Assembly: GCA_964242115.1 (NCBI GenBank)
Contig: CAXSZX010000004.1
Coordinates: 62,001 to 126,000 of the forward strand
From: BOG-908 sp964242115
GTDB lineage: Bacteria > Pseudomonadota > Alphaproteobacteria > Acetobacterales > Acetobacteraceae
Length of the DNA: 64,000 nucleotides
Reading direction: 5' to 3'
Shown here piece after piece: positions 42,387-51,663 of the stretch. Within the stretch, counting starts at the first letter, position 1. The number at the start of each line of letters is the position of its first letter. The notes under the pieces were generated by a model that did no database searches, was not told where the DNA came from, and worked only from the letters and a program-made list of their open reading frames with translations. The position numbers and the translations under genes are program-made.

Positions 42387-44860
42387 TGCAGCCCGTCGGT
42401 GAAGGTGACCGGCAGCAGCGCGAAGTATTGCCGCATCACCTGGTCGGACACCCCGGCCACGCTGGCGGCCAGCGTGCGCAGCCGTGGCGGCAGGCCCGCC
42501 GCCAGCGCCGCCTGGTCGTCCGCGCCCACGAGGTCGGCCACCATCAGCCGCGTCTGCGCGATCGCCGCGTCCAGCGCGGCGGCCGCCGGCGCGTCGTCGC
42601 GTCCGGCCAGGATCGCCAGCGTGCTGCGCGCGGTGACCAGCTGGAAACCGAGGCTCCTCGGGTTGCCCTCGTCGGCCACCACCAGGTCGACCACCGGGGC
42701 GGCCTGGATCACGGTGAGGTAGCGCGCGTGGTAGGAGATGGCGCTGTCGCACAGCTCCAGGCACAGGGTCAGGCCGGCCTCCATCCGCTCCGGCGGGTGG
42801 TCCAGCGCGTGCGCCAGCTGGCAGGCAATTGCCTGGGCACGCTCGATCCGCCGGCCGAGGTCGAGGAACAGCCTGCCGCCGCCGCGCACCATGTTCTCCG
42901 CCGTGTAGCCGGCGACGGTGGCGCAGAACTGCAGCACCTGGCCGGCAAAGTCGCCCATCAGCCCGATGCCCACCGCGCGCTGGCCCGGGCGCAGCAGCAC
43001 GCGGTTGCCCTTCAGCCGGCGCAAATCCTGCGCGATGGCGGCGTGCATCTCGCCACTCAGCCGGTCGCGCAACGTGTCGGCCAGGTCGCGCACCCGCCCG
43101 GTCAGCCGCGCGATGGTGCCGGCCTCGCGCCCCAGCGCGCGCACCAGCAGGTCGGCGAGCTGGCCGCCGCCAGCCCCCTGCACCAGCTCCGCGTCCACGA
43201 TGCCGGCATCCACCAGGCAGGCCACCAGCGTTTCCATCTCCGGCAGGTCGCGCGGCAGCAGCGTGTCGCGCGCGAGCCGGCCGAGCACGGTGCGGATCAG
43301 CCGCGCCGCACATTCCAGCCGCTCGAGGTAACGGCCGAGCCAGTAGAAATTGTCCGCCACCCGGCTGGGCATATCGCCCTGGGTGCGGCGCACCTGCAAG
43401 GCGGGCACGCTGAGGTTGGCCGGGCCGTAGATGTCCAATCCCTCCTCCTGCAATACCCAGACGTCCTTGCACACGGCGCTGTGCGGCAAGCGGCCGCCCA
43501 GCACGTCCGCCGCCTCGGTGATCTGCGCCAGCCCGCCCGGCAGCGGCCGCCAGGCAGTACCATCGAACACCAGGAACAGCCGCAGGCATACCGGGTTCGG
43601 CTCCAGGGTCTCGCCGTCGCCCACGCAGGGAGCGAAGCTGGCCGGCGGGGCGGCCACCGCGGCCCAGGCCCACGGCCGTTCGGCGATCATCGCGCGCAGC
43701 TTGGCCACCTGGTCATCCATCATCCGCGCGGGCGCCTGCGCCTCTGCCCTGCGGTCGGTGGCCGATAGGATACGGAACGCGGAGAGGTCAGCGGCCACGC
43801 GGGCGTGGCTGTCCGGGTCGCCCAGCCACAGCGTCGGCACCGATGGCAGGGCCAGCTCGCGCCCGGTCAGCACCCGGCACAAAGCCGGCAGGTAGGCGGC
43901 CAGGCCCGGCGCGTCGGCGTAGCCGGCGCCGGGGCCGTTCAGCACGGCCAGCTTGCCGTCGCGCCACGGCGTCAGCAGGCCGGGCGTGCCGCAGCCGGGG
44001 TCGCCGGTCAGTTCCAGCTGGTCGATGGCGCCGCCGCGCTGCCGCCGCAGCAGCACGTGCACCGGCTGCAGGCCGCGCAGCGTCTTCACCCACACCGCGC
44101 CGTCCCGCACGGTGAGGTCGCCGTCTTCGACCAGCGCGCAGCCGAGCGCCCTGGCCAGCACCACGTGTTCGAACCAGCGCGGGTCGCTGTGGCCGGGGGT
44201 GAGCAAAGCCAGGCCGGGGTTGGCCGCACCGGCCGGCGCCAGGCGCTGCAGGCTGTCCTGCCAGGTCTCGAAGAACGAGCGCAGCTGCGTTACCTCGGCG
44301 CCGCGGAACAGCTCGGGCAGCACGCGGGCCATGACGCGGCGGTTCTCCAGCGCGTAGGCAAGGCCCGCCGGCTCGCCGGTGCGGTCGGCGAGCACGCGCC
44401 ACGCGCCGTCCGGGCCGCGGGCGAGGTCGGCGGCGTAGAGGTGAACGTGGCGGCCGGGCGGCGGCGCGTCCGGCAGCGTGGTGCGGCAGGCGCGGACGTA
44501 GCTGGCGGCAGGGTAGACCAGGGCCGGCGGCAGGTGGCCGTCGCGGATCAGCGTACGCGGGCCGTAGAGGTCGGCGAGCACGGCCTCGAGCAGGCTGGCG
44601 CGCTGGGCCAGGCCGATGGCCAGGGCGGAGAACTCGGCCTCGGTGAGCAGGAAGGGGATCGGGTCGCAGCGCCAGGTGCCGGCGTTGGGCACCGCGAGCA
44701 GGGCGGCCGCGCCTTCCTCGGCGCAGGCGCGGTCGAGCTCGGCGCGGCGGTCGCGCAGGGCGGCAGTGCCCATGCCGAGCAGGGTGCCGAGCATGCGCCG
44801 CCACGGGCCGCGCAGCCGGCCGGCGGGGTCTAGGAGCTCCTCGGCGCCTTTAGCTTGCAC
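42383..44860 (-). CDS. Fused circularly permuted ATP-grasp and alpha-E protein
   Basis: 825 residues. Residues ~60-480 are a circularly permuted ATP-grasp ligase: LLEAVLADLYGPRTLIRDGH, LADRTGEPAGLAYALENRRV, WFEHVVLARALGCALVEDGD and a late VCLRLFLVFDGTAWRPLPGG. From ~495 a complete alpha-E domain follows, beginning MPSRVADNFYWLGRYLERLE. The same two activities are separate genes 2-6 kb downstream, so this cluster has two ligase/alpha-E sets in different architectures. The GTG start at 44860 has no clear ribosome site. Very GC-rich, like its neighbours. Confidence 0.93.
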   Translation of the reverse strand: MQAKGAEELLDPAGRLRGPWRRMLGTLLGMGTAALRDRRAELDRACAEEGAAALLAVPNAGTWRCDPIPFLLTEAEFSALAIGLAQRASLLEAVLADLYGPRTLIRDGHLPPALVYPAASYVRACRTTLPDAPPPGRHVHLYAADLARGPDGAWRVLADRTGEPAGLAYALENRRVMARVLPELFRGAEVTQLRSFFETWQDSLQRLAPAGAANPGLALLTPGHSDPRWFEHVVLARALGCALVEDGDLTVRDGAVWVKTLRGLQPVHVLLRRQRGGAIDQLELTGDPGCGTPGLLTPWRDGKLAVLNGPGAGYADAPGLAAYLPALCRVLTGRELALPSVPTLWLGDPDSHARVAADLSAFRILSATDRRAEAQAPARMMDDQVAKLRAMIAERPWAWAAVAAPPASFAPCVGDGETLEPNPVCLRLFLVFDGTAWRPLPGGLAQITEAADVLGGRLPHSAVCKDVWVLQEEGLDIYGPANLSVPALQVRRTQGDMPSRVADNFYWLGRYLERLECAARLIRTVLGRLARDTLLPRDLPEMETLVACLVDAGIVDAELVQGAGGGQLADLLVRALGREAGTIARLTGRVRDLADTLRDRLSGEMHAAIAQDLRRLKGNRVLLRPGQRAVGIGLMGDFAGQVLQFCATVAGYTAENMVRGGGRLFLDLGRRIERAQAIACQLAHALDHPPERMEAGLTLCLELCDSAISYHARYLTVIQAAPVVDLVVADEGNPRSLGFQLVTARSTLAILAGRDDAPAAAALDAAIAQTRLMVADLVGADDQAALAAGLPPRLRTLAASVAGVSDQVMRQYFALLPVTFTDGLQ

Positions 44861-44894
44861 TTAACAGCACTGGCGGGGTGTCTGGAGGACCCAC

Positions 44895-45366
44895 AGGAAG
44901 CGTCACCACCAAGAGCACCAAGAAGAGAGGGTCTGACCACGCAACGACCGATACGTTGCTGGCCACCCGTGGGGTGGAGGCGATCGTAAGTTCACTGACA
45001 AGCGCACCAGGTAGGGAAGGTCAGACCACAAAGCGCTTCACGCCCTGCTTGAACAGTGAAACGTTGAAGTTGATCAGGAATGCAAGCCGGTGACCGGAGA
45101 GGCGCAGGTAGGTCACAAGCAGGTCCAGCCGGTAACCAGCATCCAGAGTGGCACCGTCATAGATGATCGGCAGACACATCTGACGTCGGACCGTCACACC
45201 TCTCAACGACAATTCATGCGCGAGACAAAGCTCATACGCCGACTCCAACAGCCCCGGCCCCAGCCAGCGATGAACCTTCAACCTCGCGTCGACTATCATT
45301 CGACCAAGCTCGTCCAGCCTGACACCCACGTCTTGGTGTCCTTGGTGCTCTTGGTGTTTCATTCTT
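44895..45366. repeat. CACCAAG-flanked element carrying a GxxExxY gene
   Basis: Left flank CACCACCAAGAGCACCAAGA at 44907 and right flank TCTTGGTGTCCTTGGTGCTC at 45331 are inverted copies of the same 9-mer arrays seen at 40.5-41.5 kb. They bracket a GxxExxY reading frame. Total about 470 bp. It sits between two ligase-system genes transcribed in the same direction. Confidence 0.7.
45021..45362 (-). CDS. GxxExxY protein with internal deletion
   Basis: 113 residues if started at the ATG inside the flanking repeat (MKHQEHQGHQD); a GTG at 45329 (VGVRLDELGRMIVDA) is the more natural start. The naming motif is present as GPGLLESAYE. After LPIIYDGATLDAGYRLDLLV the usual stretch with the nuclease-like VIVExKA and HExQ residues is missing, and the frame resumes at TYLRLSGHRLAFLINFNVSL. 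The loss, roughly 30 residues, keeps the frame. Probably inactive; the family's function is unknown. Confidence 0.8.
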   Translation of the reverse strand: MKHQEHQGHQDVGVRLDELGRMIVDARLKVHRWLGPGLLESAYELCLAHELSLRGVTVRRQMCLPIIYDGATLDAGYRLDLLVTYLRLSGHRLAFLINFNVSLFKQGVKRFVV

Positions 45367-45435
45367 GTCTACAAGCGATCCCGCAAACGGTGTTTCAGGG
45401 CTTTGGCACGCATCACGCCGCAATCCCGACATAAC

Positions 45436-48400
45436 TCACCGGCGCAGGTCCAGCGTGCGCGGATGCTCCTTCCCCACCGAGACCACCGGCTCGGCCATCG
45501 GTCCGGGCGTGTGGCCGAACGGGAAGAAGCGGGCGCGGCGCCGCGCTTCGGCCTCGTTGGCGTTGACCGGAAAGGTTTCATAGTTGCGCCCGCCGGGGTG
45601 GGAGACGTGGTGCGTCAGCCCGCCGATGCTGCGGCCACTCCAGCGGTCGTAGATGTCGAACACCAGCGGCGTCTGCGCGGGCACGGTCGGATGCAAAGCC
45701 GAGGGCGGCGCCCACGCCTTGAAACGCACCGCGCCCACGTACTCGCCGGCGACTGACGTGGCGGACAGCGGCACCGCGCGCCCGCCGCACGCCAGCATGA
45801 AACGTTCGTCCACCCAGCCGGTCACCCGCGCCTGCAGGCGTTCGGTCGAGCTGTCCACGTAGCGCACCGTGCCGCCGGCGGCCGGCTCCTCGCCCAGCAC
45901 GTGCCAGGGTTCCAACGCGTGACGCAGCTCGAGTGTGGTACCGTCCACGCTCACCTCGCCGATCTGCGGGAAGCGGAACGCCATGTGCGGCGCGAACCAG
46001 GCCGCATCCAGCGGGAAGCCGAGTTGACCCAGCTCCTCCAGCGCGCCGGCAAAATCCTGTGCGACGAAGTGCGGCAGCATGAAGTCGTCGTGCAGCCGCG
46101 TGCCCCAGCGGACCAGCGTGCGCTCGTACGGCGTCTGCCAGAACGCGGCGACGGCGGCGCGCATCAGCAGCATCTGGGCCAGCGACATGCGCGCGTCCGG
46201 CGGCATCTCCAACGCGCGGAACTCCACCAGGCCCAGTCGGCCGGTGGCGTTCTCCGGCGCATACATCTTGTCGATGCTGAATTCGGTGCGGTGGGTGTTG
46301 CCGGTGAGGTCGGCGAGGATGTTGCGGAACAGCCGGTCGGTCAGCCAGGGAGGCGTCTCGGCGTGCGGGCGGATATGGCTGAAGGCGATCTCCAGCTCGG
46401 TCACGCTGTCCATCCGCGCCTCGTCGATGCGCGGGTGCTGGCTGGTAGGGCCGATGAACAGGCCGCTGAACGCGTAGGACAGGCTCGGGTGGTTGTGCCA
46501 GAAGCCGAGCAGGCTTTTCAGGAGGTCGGGCCGGCGCAGGAACGGGCTGTCGGCAGGGGTCGCCGCCCCCATCACCACGTGGTTGCCGCCGCCGGTGCCG
46601 ACGTGGCGGCCGTCCAGCATGAACTTTTGGGTGGCCAGGCCTTCCTCGCGGGCGACGCCGTAGAGCTGCGTGGTGCGCTCGACCATCTGCGGCCAGTCTT
46701 CGGCCGGGTGGATGTTCACCTCGATCACGCCCGGGTCCGGCGTCACGCTGAACTGTGCCAGGCGCGGGTCGCGCGGCGGCGGGTAGCCTTCCAGCACCAC
46801 CTGCACGCCCAGCTCCTCGGCGGTGGCCTCCACGCTGGCCACCAGGTCCAGCCAGTCCTCGGCGGTGTACAGCGGCGGAAAGAAGACGTGCAGCCGGCCG
46901 CCGCGGACCTCCACGGCGAGCGCCGTGCGCACCAGCTCCGGCTCCTCGCGGCCGGTCTCCGGCAGGGTTTGGGGAGCGATGCCAGCGTAGCCTGCCTCGG
47001 CGCTACTGCCGACCGGGCCCCAGGGTTCGGCGCCAGCCACGCTGCGGAAACTCTGCCGGGAGGCGAGCGGCGGCGGCAGGCCCGCCGGATCAGGGGTAGA
47101 ATGCACGCCAATGCCCGATGCGGGTGCGCCGTTGCCCGGTGTGGGCATGCCTCGACCAATTGCGTGCGCGCCGTCGTCCAGGGCGGTCACGCCGCTGGCG
47201 GAGGCGGCCGGCCAAGCTGACGCGGCCGGCACGCGGGCGCCGCCCAGGCCTGCTCGCGGCGGCAGGTGGCCCACCGGCGCGAACGGGTCGCGCGGCTGGT
47301 CGAACTCGATGTGGGCCGGGTCCGCCCAGGGCAGGCTGTCGAGCGGCAGGCGGAAGCCCACCGGCGCGTCGCCGGGGATGAGGAACATCTCGCCGGGGCG
47401 GAAGAACCAGCGGCCGGACTGCCAGCGCCGCTGCCCGTTGGTGCCCACCCGGCGCAGCGGCAACACGACGCCGACGCTGCCCCCAAGCCCCTGGCCGAAC
47501 ACCCGAGCCATCCGCTCCCGCGTCTGCGGATCCTTCAGGTGACTGTCCTCCGCCAGCACGTTGGCCGGCAGCCGCATCTCCTTCCACAAGAAGTAATGCA
47601 CGTCCTCGTAGGCTGGGATCACGTAGCCGGGCGAGACCTGCAGCCGTTCGGCCAGCGCTGTGCAGAAACGCTCGGCATCCTGCTGGGTAGCCTCCGCCGG
47701 GTCGCCGTCCGCGGCCAGCAGTGCCAGGTCGCGCCACACATGCTCGCCGTCGCGGCGCCAATGCGCGTTCAGCGCCCAGCGCGGCAGTTGCTCGCCCGGG
47801 TAGTGCTTGCCCAGCGTGTGGGTCAGCGCGGCACCCGGCGACCACAGCGGCAGCAGCCGGCGCAGCAGGCGGCCGGCCAACGCTTGCTTAGTGGGGCCGA
47901 GCGCGTCGGTGGTCCATTCCGGCGCTTCCGTGTCGTCCGCAGAGACGAAGGTCGGCTCGCCGCCCATGGTCAGCCGCACCGCGCCGTCCTCCAGCGCGCG
48001 GTCCACGCGGGCGCCGGCGGCCAGTATCGCCTGCCACTGCGCCTCGGTGTAGGGCTTGGTCACCCGTGCCGACTCGGCGATGCGGACCACCTTCATCTCG
48101 TAGCCGAACTCCACGCCGGCCGCCTCCACGCCGCCGCTGATCGGGGCTGCGCTGAGCGGGTCCGGGCTCGCCGCCAGCGGGATGTGGCCCTCGCCGGTCA
48201 GCAGGCCGGAGGTGGCGTCGAGGCCGATCCAGCCGGCGCCGGGCAGGTACACCTCGGCCCAGGCGTGCAGGTCGGTGAAGTCGGATGTGGGACCGGCCGG
48301 GCCGCTCACCGGCGCCTGGTCGGCGACGAGCTGGATCAGATAGCCGGAGACGAAGCGCGCAGCGAACCCCAGATGGCGTAGCACGTGCACCAGCAGCCAG

Positions 48401-48951
48401 GCGCTGTCCCGGCACGAGCCCCTGCCCTGCTCGAGCGTCTCCTCCGGCGACCAGGTCCCGGGCTCGAGGCGGACGATGTAGGCGACCAGGGCCTGCACGC
48501 GCTGATTCAGGCCCACCAGCATGTCGATCGTGCGCACCACATCGCGCGGGATGGAAGCCAGCAGGGCGTTCAGCTTCGGGCCAGGCTCAATCAGGCGGCG
48601 AAACGGGGCCAGTTCCTGCTCCAGCACCGGGTCGTAGGCGAACGGCCAGGTCTCGGCGTCGGGCTCGAGGAAGAAGTCGAACGGGTTGATGGTGGCCATG
48701 TCTGCGACAAGGTCCACCGCGACTTCGAAGTGCCTGGTGCGCTCGGGCACCACCACGCGGGCCAGGAAGTTGCCCTGCGGGTCCTGCTGCCAGTTGAGGA
48801 AGTGCTGGGCCGGCTCGATGCGCAGGGAATACGAGATGATCGGCGTGCGCGCGTGCGGGGCGGGGCGCAGACGGATGGTCTGCGGGCCAAGTGCTACGGG
48901 CTTGTCGTAGTGATACGAGGTTCGGTGGGTGAGGGCCACGTGCAGGGTCAT
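45436..48951 (-). CDS. Transglutaminase-DUF2126 protein (predicted peptide ligase/protease)
   Basis: 1171 residues. An N-terminal Bact_transglu_N domain (HVALTHRTSYHYDKPVALGP) is followed by a transglutaminase core with triad C180 (GRGSCRDSAW), H229 (DLHAWAEVY) and D245 (GLDATSG). The rest is the DUF2126 region: RLTMGGEPTFVSADDTEAPE W, LPPANVL-type block, a Pro/Ala-rich spacer near 615-690, then MLDGRHVGTGGGNHVVMGAA, FSGLFIGPTSQHPR and TGNTHRTEFSIDKMYAPE. DUF2126 has been grouped with glutamine-synthetase-like COOH-NH2 ligases. Start at the ATG of MTLHVALTHR. First gene of the minus-strand ligase cluster, divergent from the metallopeptidase. Confidence 0.94.
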   Translation of the reverse strand: MTLHVALTHRTSYHYDKPVALGPQTIRLRPAPHARTPIISYSLRIEPAQHFLNWQQDPQGNFLARVVVPERTRHFEVAVDLVADMATINPFDFFLEPDAETWPFAYDPVLEQELAPFRRLIEPGPKLNALLASIPRDVVRTIDMLVGLNQRVQALVAYIVRLEPGTWSPEETLEQGRGSCRDSAWLLVHVLRHLGFAARFVSGYLIQLVADQAPVSGPAGPTSDFTDLHAWAEVYLPGAGWIGLDATSGLLTGEGHIPLAASPDPLSAAPISGGVEAAGVEFGYEMKVVRIAESARVTKPYTEAQWQAILAAGARVDRALEDGAVRLTMGGEPTFVSADDTEAPEWTTDALGPTKQALAGRLLRRLLPLWSPGAALTHTLGKHYPGEQLPRWALNAHWRRDGEHVWRDLALLAADGDPAEATQQDAERFCTALAERLQVSPGYVIPAYEDVHYFLWKEMRLPANVLAEDSHLKDPQTRERMARVFGQGLGGSVGVVLPLRRVGTNGQRRWQSGRWFFRPGEMFLIPGDAPVGFRLPLDSLPWADPAHIEFDQPRDPFAPVGHLPPRAGLGGARVPAASAWPAASASGVTALDDGAHAIGRGMPTPGNGAPASGIGVHSTPDPAGLPPPLASRQSFRSVAGAEPWGPVGSSAEAGYAGIAPQTLPETGREEPELVRTALAVEVRGGRLHVFFPPLYTAEDWLDLVASVEATAEELGVQVVLEGYPPPRDPRLAQFSVTPDPGVIEVNIHPAEDWPQMVERTTQLYGVAREEGLATQKFMLDGRHVGTGGGNHVVMGAATPADSPFLRRPDLLKSLLGFWHNHPSLSYAFSGLFIGPTSQHPRIDEARMDSVTELEIAFSHIRPHAETPPWLTDRLFRNILADLTGNTHRTEFSIDKMYAPENATGRLGLVEFRALEMPPDARMSLAQMLLMRAAVAAFWQTPYERTLVRWGTRLHDDFMLPHFVAQDFAGALEELGQLGFPLDAAWFAPHMAFRFPQIGEVSVDGTTLELRHALEPWHVLGEEPAAGGTVRYVDSSTERLQARVTGWVDERFMLACGGRAVPLSATSVAGEYVGAVRFKAWAPPSALHPTVPAQTPLVFDIYDRWSGRSIGGLTHHVSHPGGRNYETFPVNANEAEARRRARFFPFGHTPGPMAEPVVSVGKEHPRTLDLRR

Positions 48952-48990
48952 GGACCGGGTGGTAGCAAGAAGCGGGCCCTGAAGACAGGG

Positions 48991-49122
48991 AAGAAGGAAG
49001 GCCTTCTTTTTCGAGAAAAAGAAGCAAAAAGCTTTTGCAACGGCTGTCGCGGACCGTTCAACAGCGAGCACCCAAGTGATAAAAGTTATTTGGCTCTTTT
49101 TTTCAAAAAAGCGCCGCGTTGC
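48991..49122. repeat. R element R19, intact, between divergent genes
   Basis: Left hairpin CCTTCTTTTTCGAGAAAAAGAAGC; the middle contains GGCTGTCGCGGACCG; right arm GGCTCTTTTTTTCAAAAAAGCGCC with paired changes. Unlike most copies it lies between two 5' ends. Confidence 0.88.
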
Positions 49123-49153
49123 AACCTATCAGGATAGAGGCGTTCTGCCCGCC

Positions 49154-50200
49154 ATGCGCCTGTTCAAATGCCCCTCCTGCGGCCAGCTGCTCTATTTCGA
49201 GAACACACGCTGCGAGCAATGCGGCCACGCGCTCGGCTACGATCCAGACAGTTCGTGCATGCGCGCGCTGGAAGCCGACGGTGACCTGTTGCGCGACGGC
49301 ACTGCCACCTGGCGCCGATGCGTCAACGCCGGCCACGACGCTTGCAACTGGCTGATTCCCGCCGACTCGCAGGCCAGCTTCTGCGCCGCCTGCCAGCACA
49401 ACCACATCGTGCCCGACATGTCCGTTGCGCAGAACATGATACGCTGGCGTGCCCTCGAAGCAGCCAAGCACCGCCTGTTCTACACGCTGATGCGCCTGCA
49501 CCTGCCGCTGGCCACCCGCACGCAGGACCCGCAGCACGGCCTCGCCTTCGACTTCCTGGCCGAGACGTCCGTCCAGCCGAAGGTGATGACCGGCCACGAC
49601 GACGGGCTGATCACCATAGCGCTGAAGGAGGGCGACGACGCCGAACGCGAACGCATGCGCAGCCAAATGGGCGAGGTCTACCGCACGCCGCTCGGCCACT
49701 TCCGCCATGAGGTGGGCCACCATTACTGGGACATCCTCGTCCGCGACACCGACCGGATCGAGCCGTTCCGCGCGATGTTTGGCGACGAGCGGCAAGACTA
49801 CGCCGAAGCGCTGAAAGCCCACTACGCACGGCCACACCTGCCGGGATGGCAGGCGTATTTCGTCAGCGCCTACGCCGTCAGCCACCCGTGGGAGGATTTC
49901 GCGGAGACCTGGGCGCACTACCTGCACATCATAGACACGCTGGAGATGGCAGCGTCGTTCGGCGTGTCCATCCACCCGAAGCTGTCCCGCAATCCTGCGC
50001 TGCAGGCGGAGATCGATTTCGATCCCTACCAGGAAGGCGACATGGCGGTGATCCTGGACGCCTGGTTGCCGCTGGCGTTTGCAGTGAACAGCTTGAACAG
50101 ATCCATGGGGCAGCCGGATCTGTATCCGTTCGTGCTGTCGGCGAAGGTGGTGGAGAAGTTGGGGTTCATCCACGACCTGGTGCATGCGCGGCGGAACTAG
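49154..50200 (+). CDS. Zinc-ribbon putative metallopeptidase (Peptidase_Mx-like)
   Basis: 348 residues. The N-terminal zinc ribbon has C6, C9, C20 and C23 (KCPSCGQ ... RCEQCG), then a second Cys set C64, C77 and C80. The catalytic region has a zincin motif HEVGH (185-189) in FRHEVGHHYWD, with a downstream WEDFAETWAHYLHIIDT that could give the third ligand. The family is recurrent beside alpha-E/transglutaminase genes. Here it is divergent from the DUF2126 gene and could trim or mature the peptide product. ATG preceded by no strong ribosome site. Confidence 0.9.
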   Translation: MRLFKCPSCGQLLYFENTRCEQCGHALGYDPDSSCMRALEADGDLLRDGTATWRRCVNAGHDACNWLIPADSQASFCAACQHNHIVPDMSVAQNMIRWRALEAAKHRLFYTLMRLHLPLATRTQDPQHGLAFDFLAETSVQPKVMTGHDDGLITIALKEGDDAERERMRSQMGEVYRTPLGHFRHEVGHHYWDILVRDTDRIEPFRAMFGDERQDYAEALKAHYARPHLPGWQAYFVSAYAVSHPWEDFAETWAHYLHIIDTLEMAASFGVSIHPKLSRNPALQAEIDFDPYQEGDMAVILDAWLPLAFAVNSLNRSMGQPDLYPFVLSAKVVEKLGFIHDLVHARRN

Positions 50201-50331
50201 AGCAAGCAAGCAGTTCTTTTTTGAACAAATGAACCAAAAACTTTTGTCCGTTGGTTACACGTCTGCGGAAGGGTCCACGACAGCGAGAACCAAAGTTTTT
50301 GCTTCTTCTTCTGAAAAAGAAGGCCTTGGCT
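50201..50331. repeat. R element R20, intact
   Basis: Left arm CAGTTCTTTTTTGAACAAATGAACC; the middle contains GGGTCCACGACAGCGAGAACC; right hairpin GCTTCTTCTTCTGAAAAAGAAGG. It fills the entire gap between two convergent genes and touches both stop codons. Confidence 0.9.
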
Positions 50332-51529
50332 AGCTTCTCAGCCATCGGTCCATTCCACGCCCAGCCACCACACCAGTAGTGAAGCAGCCCTGGAGCAGAT
50401 AGCCTCCAGTCGGCGCCTCCCAGTCCAGCATCTCGCCGGCAACGAACACGCCCGGCCACTTGCGCAACATCAGGTTCGAATCGACCTCGTCGAACGAGAC
50501 CCCGCCGGCGCAGGAGATCGCCCGGTCGATCGTCTGCATTCCGCCGACCACCAACGGCATTTGTTTAATAAGCACCGACAAACGCGAATGCGAGGCGCCC
50601 GACCGTAGCGCCTCCTGCACCAGCCCCACCGCCACTGGCGGCAAGGATACAGACTGACGCAGGAAGTTTGCCAGAGACCTGCCCTTCCGCGCGCCGTCCA
50701 CCCGGGCTGAGAGTTCGTCCATTCCGATGTCCGGACGCAGGTCGAGGTAGACCGTCGCTGCCCCTTCCGCATCCAGCGCCGCGCGGATCGGGGCGGAGAG
50801 CGCGTACACCACGCCGCCCTCCAGCCCAGCCCGCGTGACCACCGCCTCGCCGCGCACGTTCTGCCCGCCGGCCGACATTGCCACGCGCTTTAACGGCACG
50901 CCTTCAAACCGGCCGGCGAACACCTCGGACCACCCGATCAGCACGCCGCAATTGCTCGCCCGCAACGCTGTTACGGCCACGCCGCGCGCGCGCAGAACAT
51001 CCACCCACGCGCCGTCGGATCCCATGCGCGGCCAGGAGGCACCGCCCAGCGCGAGCAGCGTTGCATCCGGCCGCACCGAAACGCCGCCGTCGGGCGTGGC
51101 AAACTGCAAGGCCCCGGCAGCGTCCCAGCCGAGCCAGCGGTGGCGAACGTGCAGTCTGACGCCAAGACCGTCGAGGCGCCGCAGCCACGCGCGCAGCAGC
51201 GGGGCCGCCTTCAACCCGACTGGAAACATCCGCCCGGAACTGCCGGTGAACACGGCTTGCCCGAGCCCTTCGCACCACGCGACCAGGGCGCCGGGCGGGA
51301 ACGCGGCCAGCGCGCCGGCGAGCACGTGCGCGCGGGCGCCGTAACGCGTGGCGAAACGCTCGGCGGGCTCGCTGTACGTGATGTTCAGCCCGCCGCGGCC
51401 GGCCAGCAGGAACTTGCGCGCGGGCGAAGGCATGCGGTCGTAGATGGTGACCGCGTGGCCTGAGTTGGCCAGGCGCTCGGCGGCGATCAGGCCGGAGGGG
51501 CCCGCGCCTATTATGGAAACGACACTCAC
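50330..51529 (-). CDS. TIGR03862-type flavoprotein (BaiN/HI0933-like)
   Basis: 399 residues. The N-terminal FAD site is SIIGAGPSGLIAAERLANSG, followed by the HI0933-family block ARKFLLAGRGGLNITYSEP. Further family segments are LLALGGASWPRMGSDGAW, KRVAMSAGGQNVRGEAVVTR, GGMQTIDRAISCAGGVSFDE and GVFVAGEMLDWEAPTGGYLL then QGCFTTGVVAGR at the C-terminus. Related proteins reduce unsaturated bile-acid or thiouridine-type substrates, but the physiological role of this subgroup is unknown. The start is followed upstream by R21 within two bases, so promoter elements must lie in or beyond the repeat. Confidence 0.92.
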   Translation of the reverse strand: MSVVSIIGAGPSGLIAAERLANSGHAVTIYDRMPSPARKFLLAGRGGLNITYSEPAERFATRYGARAHVLAGALAAFPPGALVAWCEGLGQAVFTGSSGRMFPVGLKAAPLLRAWLRRLDGLGVRLHVRHRWLGWDAAGALQFATPDGGVSVRPDATLLALGGASWPRMGSDGAWVDVLRARGVAVTALRASNCGVLIGWSEVFAGRFEGVPLKRVAMSAGGQNVRGEAVVTRAGLEGGVVYALSAPIRAALDAEGAATVYLDLRPDIGMDELSARVDGARKGRSLANFLRQSVSLPPVAVGLVQEALRSGASHSRLSVLIKQMPLVVGGMQTIDRAISCAGGVSFDEVDSNLMLRKWPGVFVAGEMLDWEAPTGGYLLQGCFTTGVVAGRGMDRWLRS

Positions 51530-51530
51530 A

Positions 51531-51663
51531 GGAAGGTAGAAAGACCTTCTTTTTCAAAAAACAAAGCAAAAAACTTTTGTCTAGGCTGTCGCGGACCTCA
51601 CCGCAGTCGGGTGCGCGGAGAACAAGAGTTTTTTGTTTCCTTTTTTCAAAAAACCGCCTGCCT
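51531..51663. repeat. R element R21, last copy in the window
   Basis: Left arm CCTTCTTTTTCAAAAAACAAAGC; the middle contains AGGCTGTCGCGGACC; right arm GTTTCCTTTTTTCAAAAAACCGCC. It lies between two divergent 5' ends. No further copies occur downstream. Confidence 0.85.
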
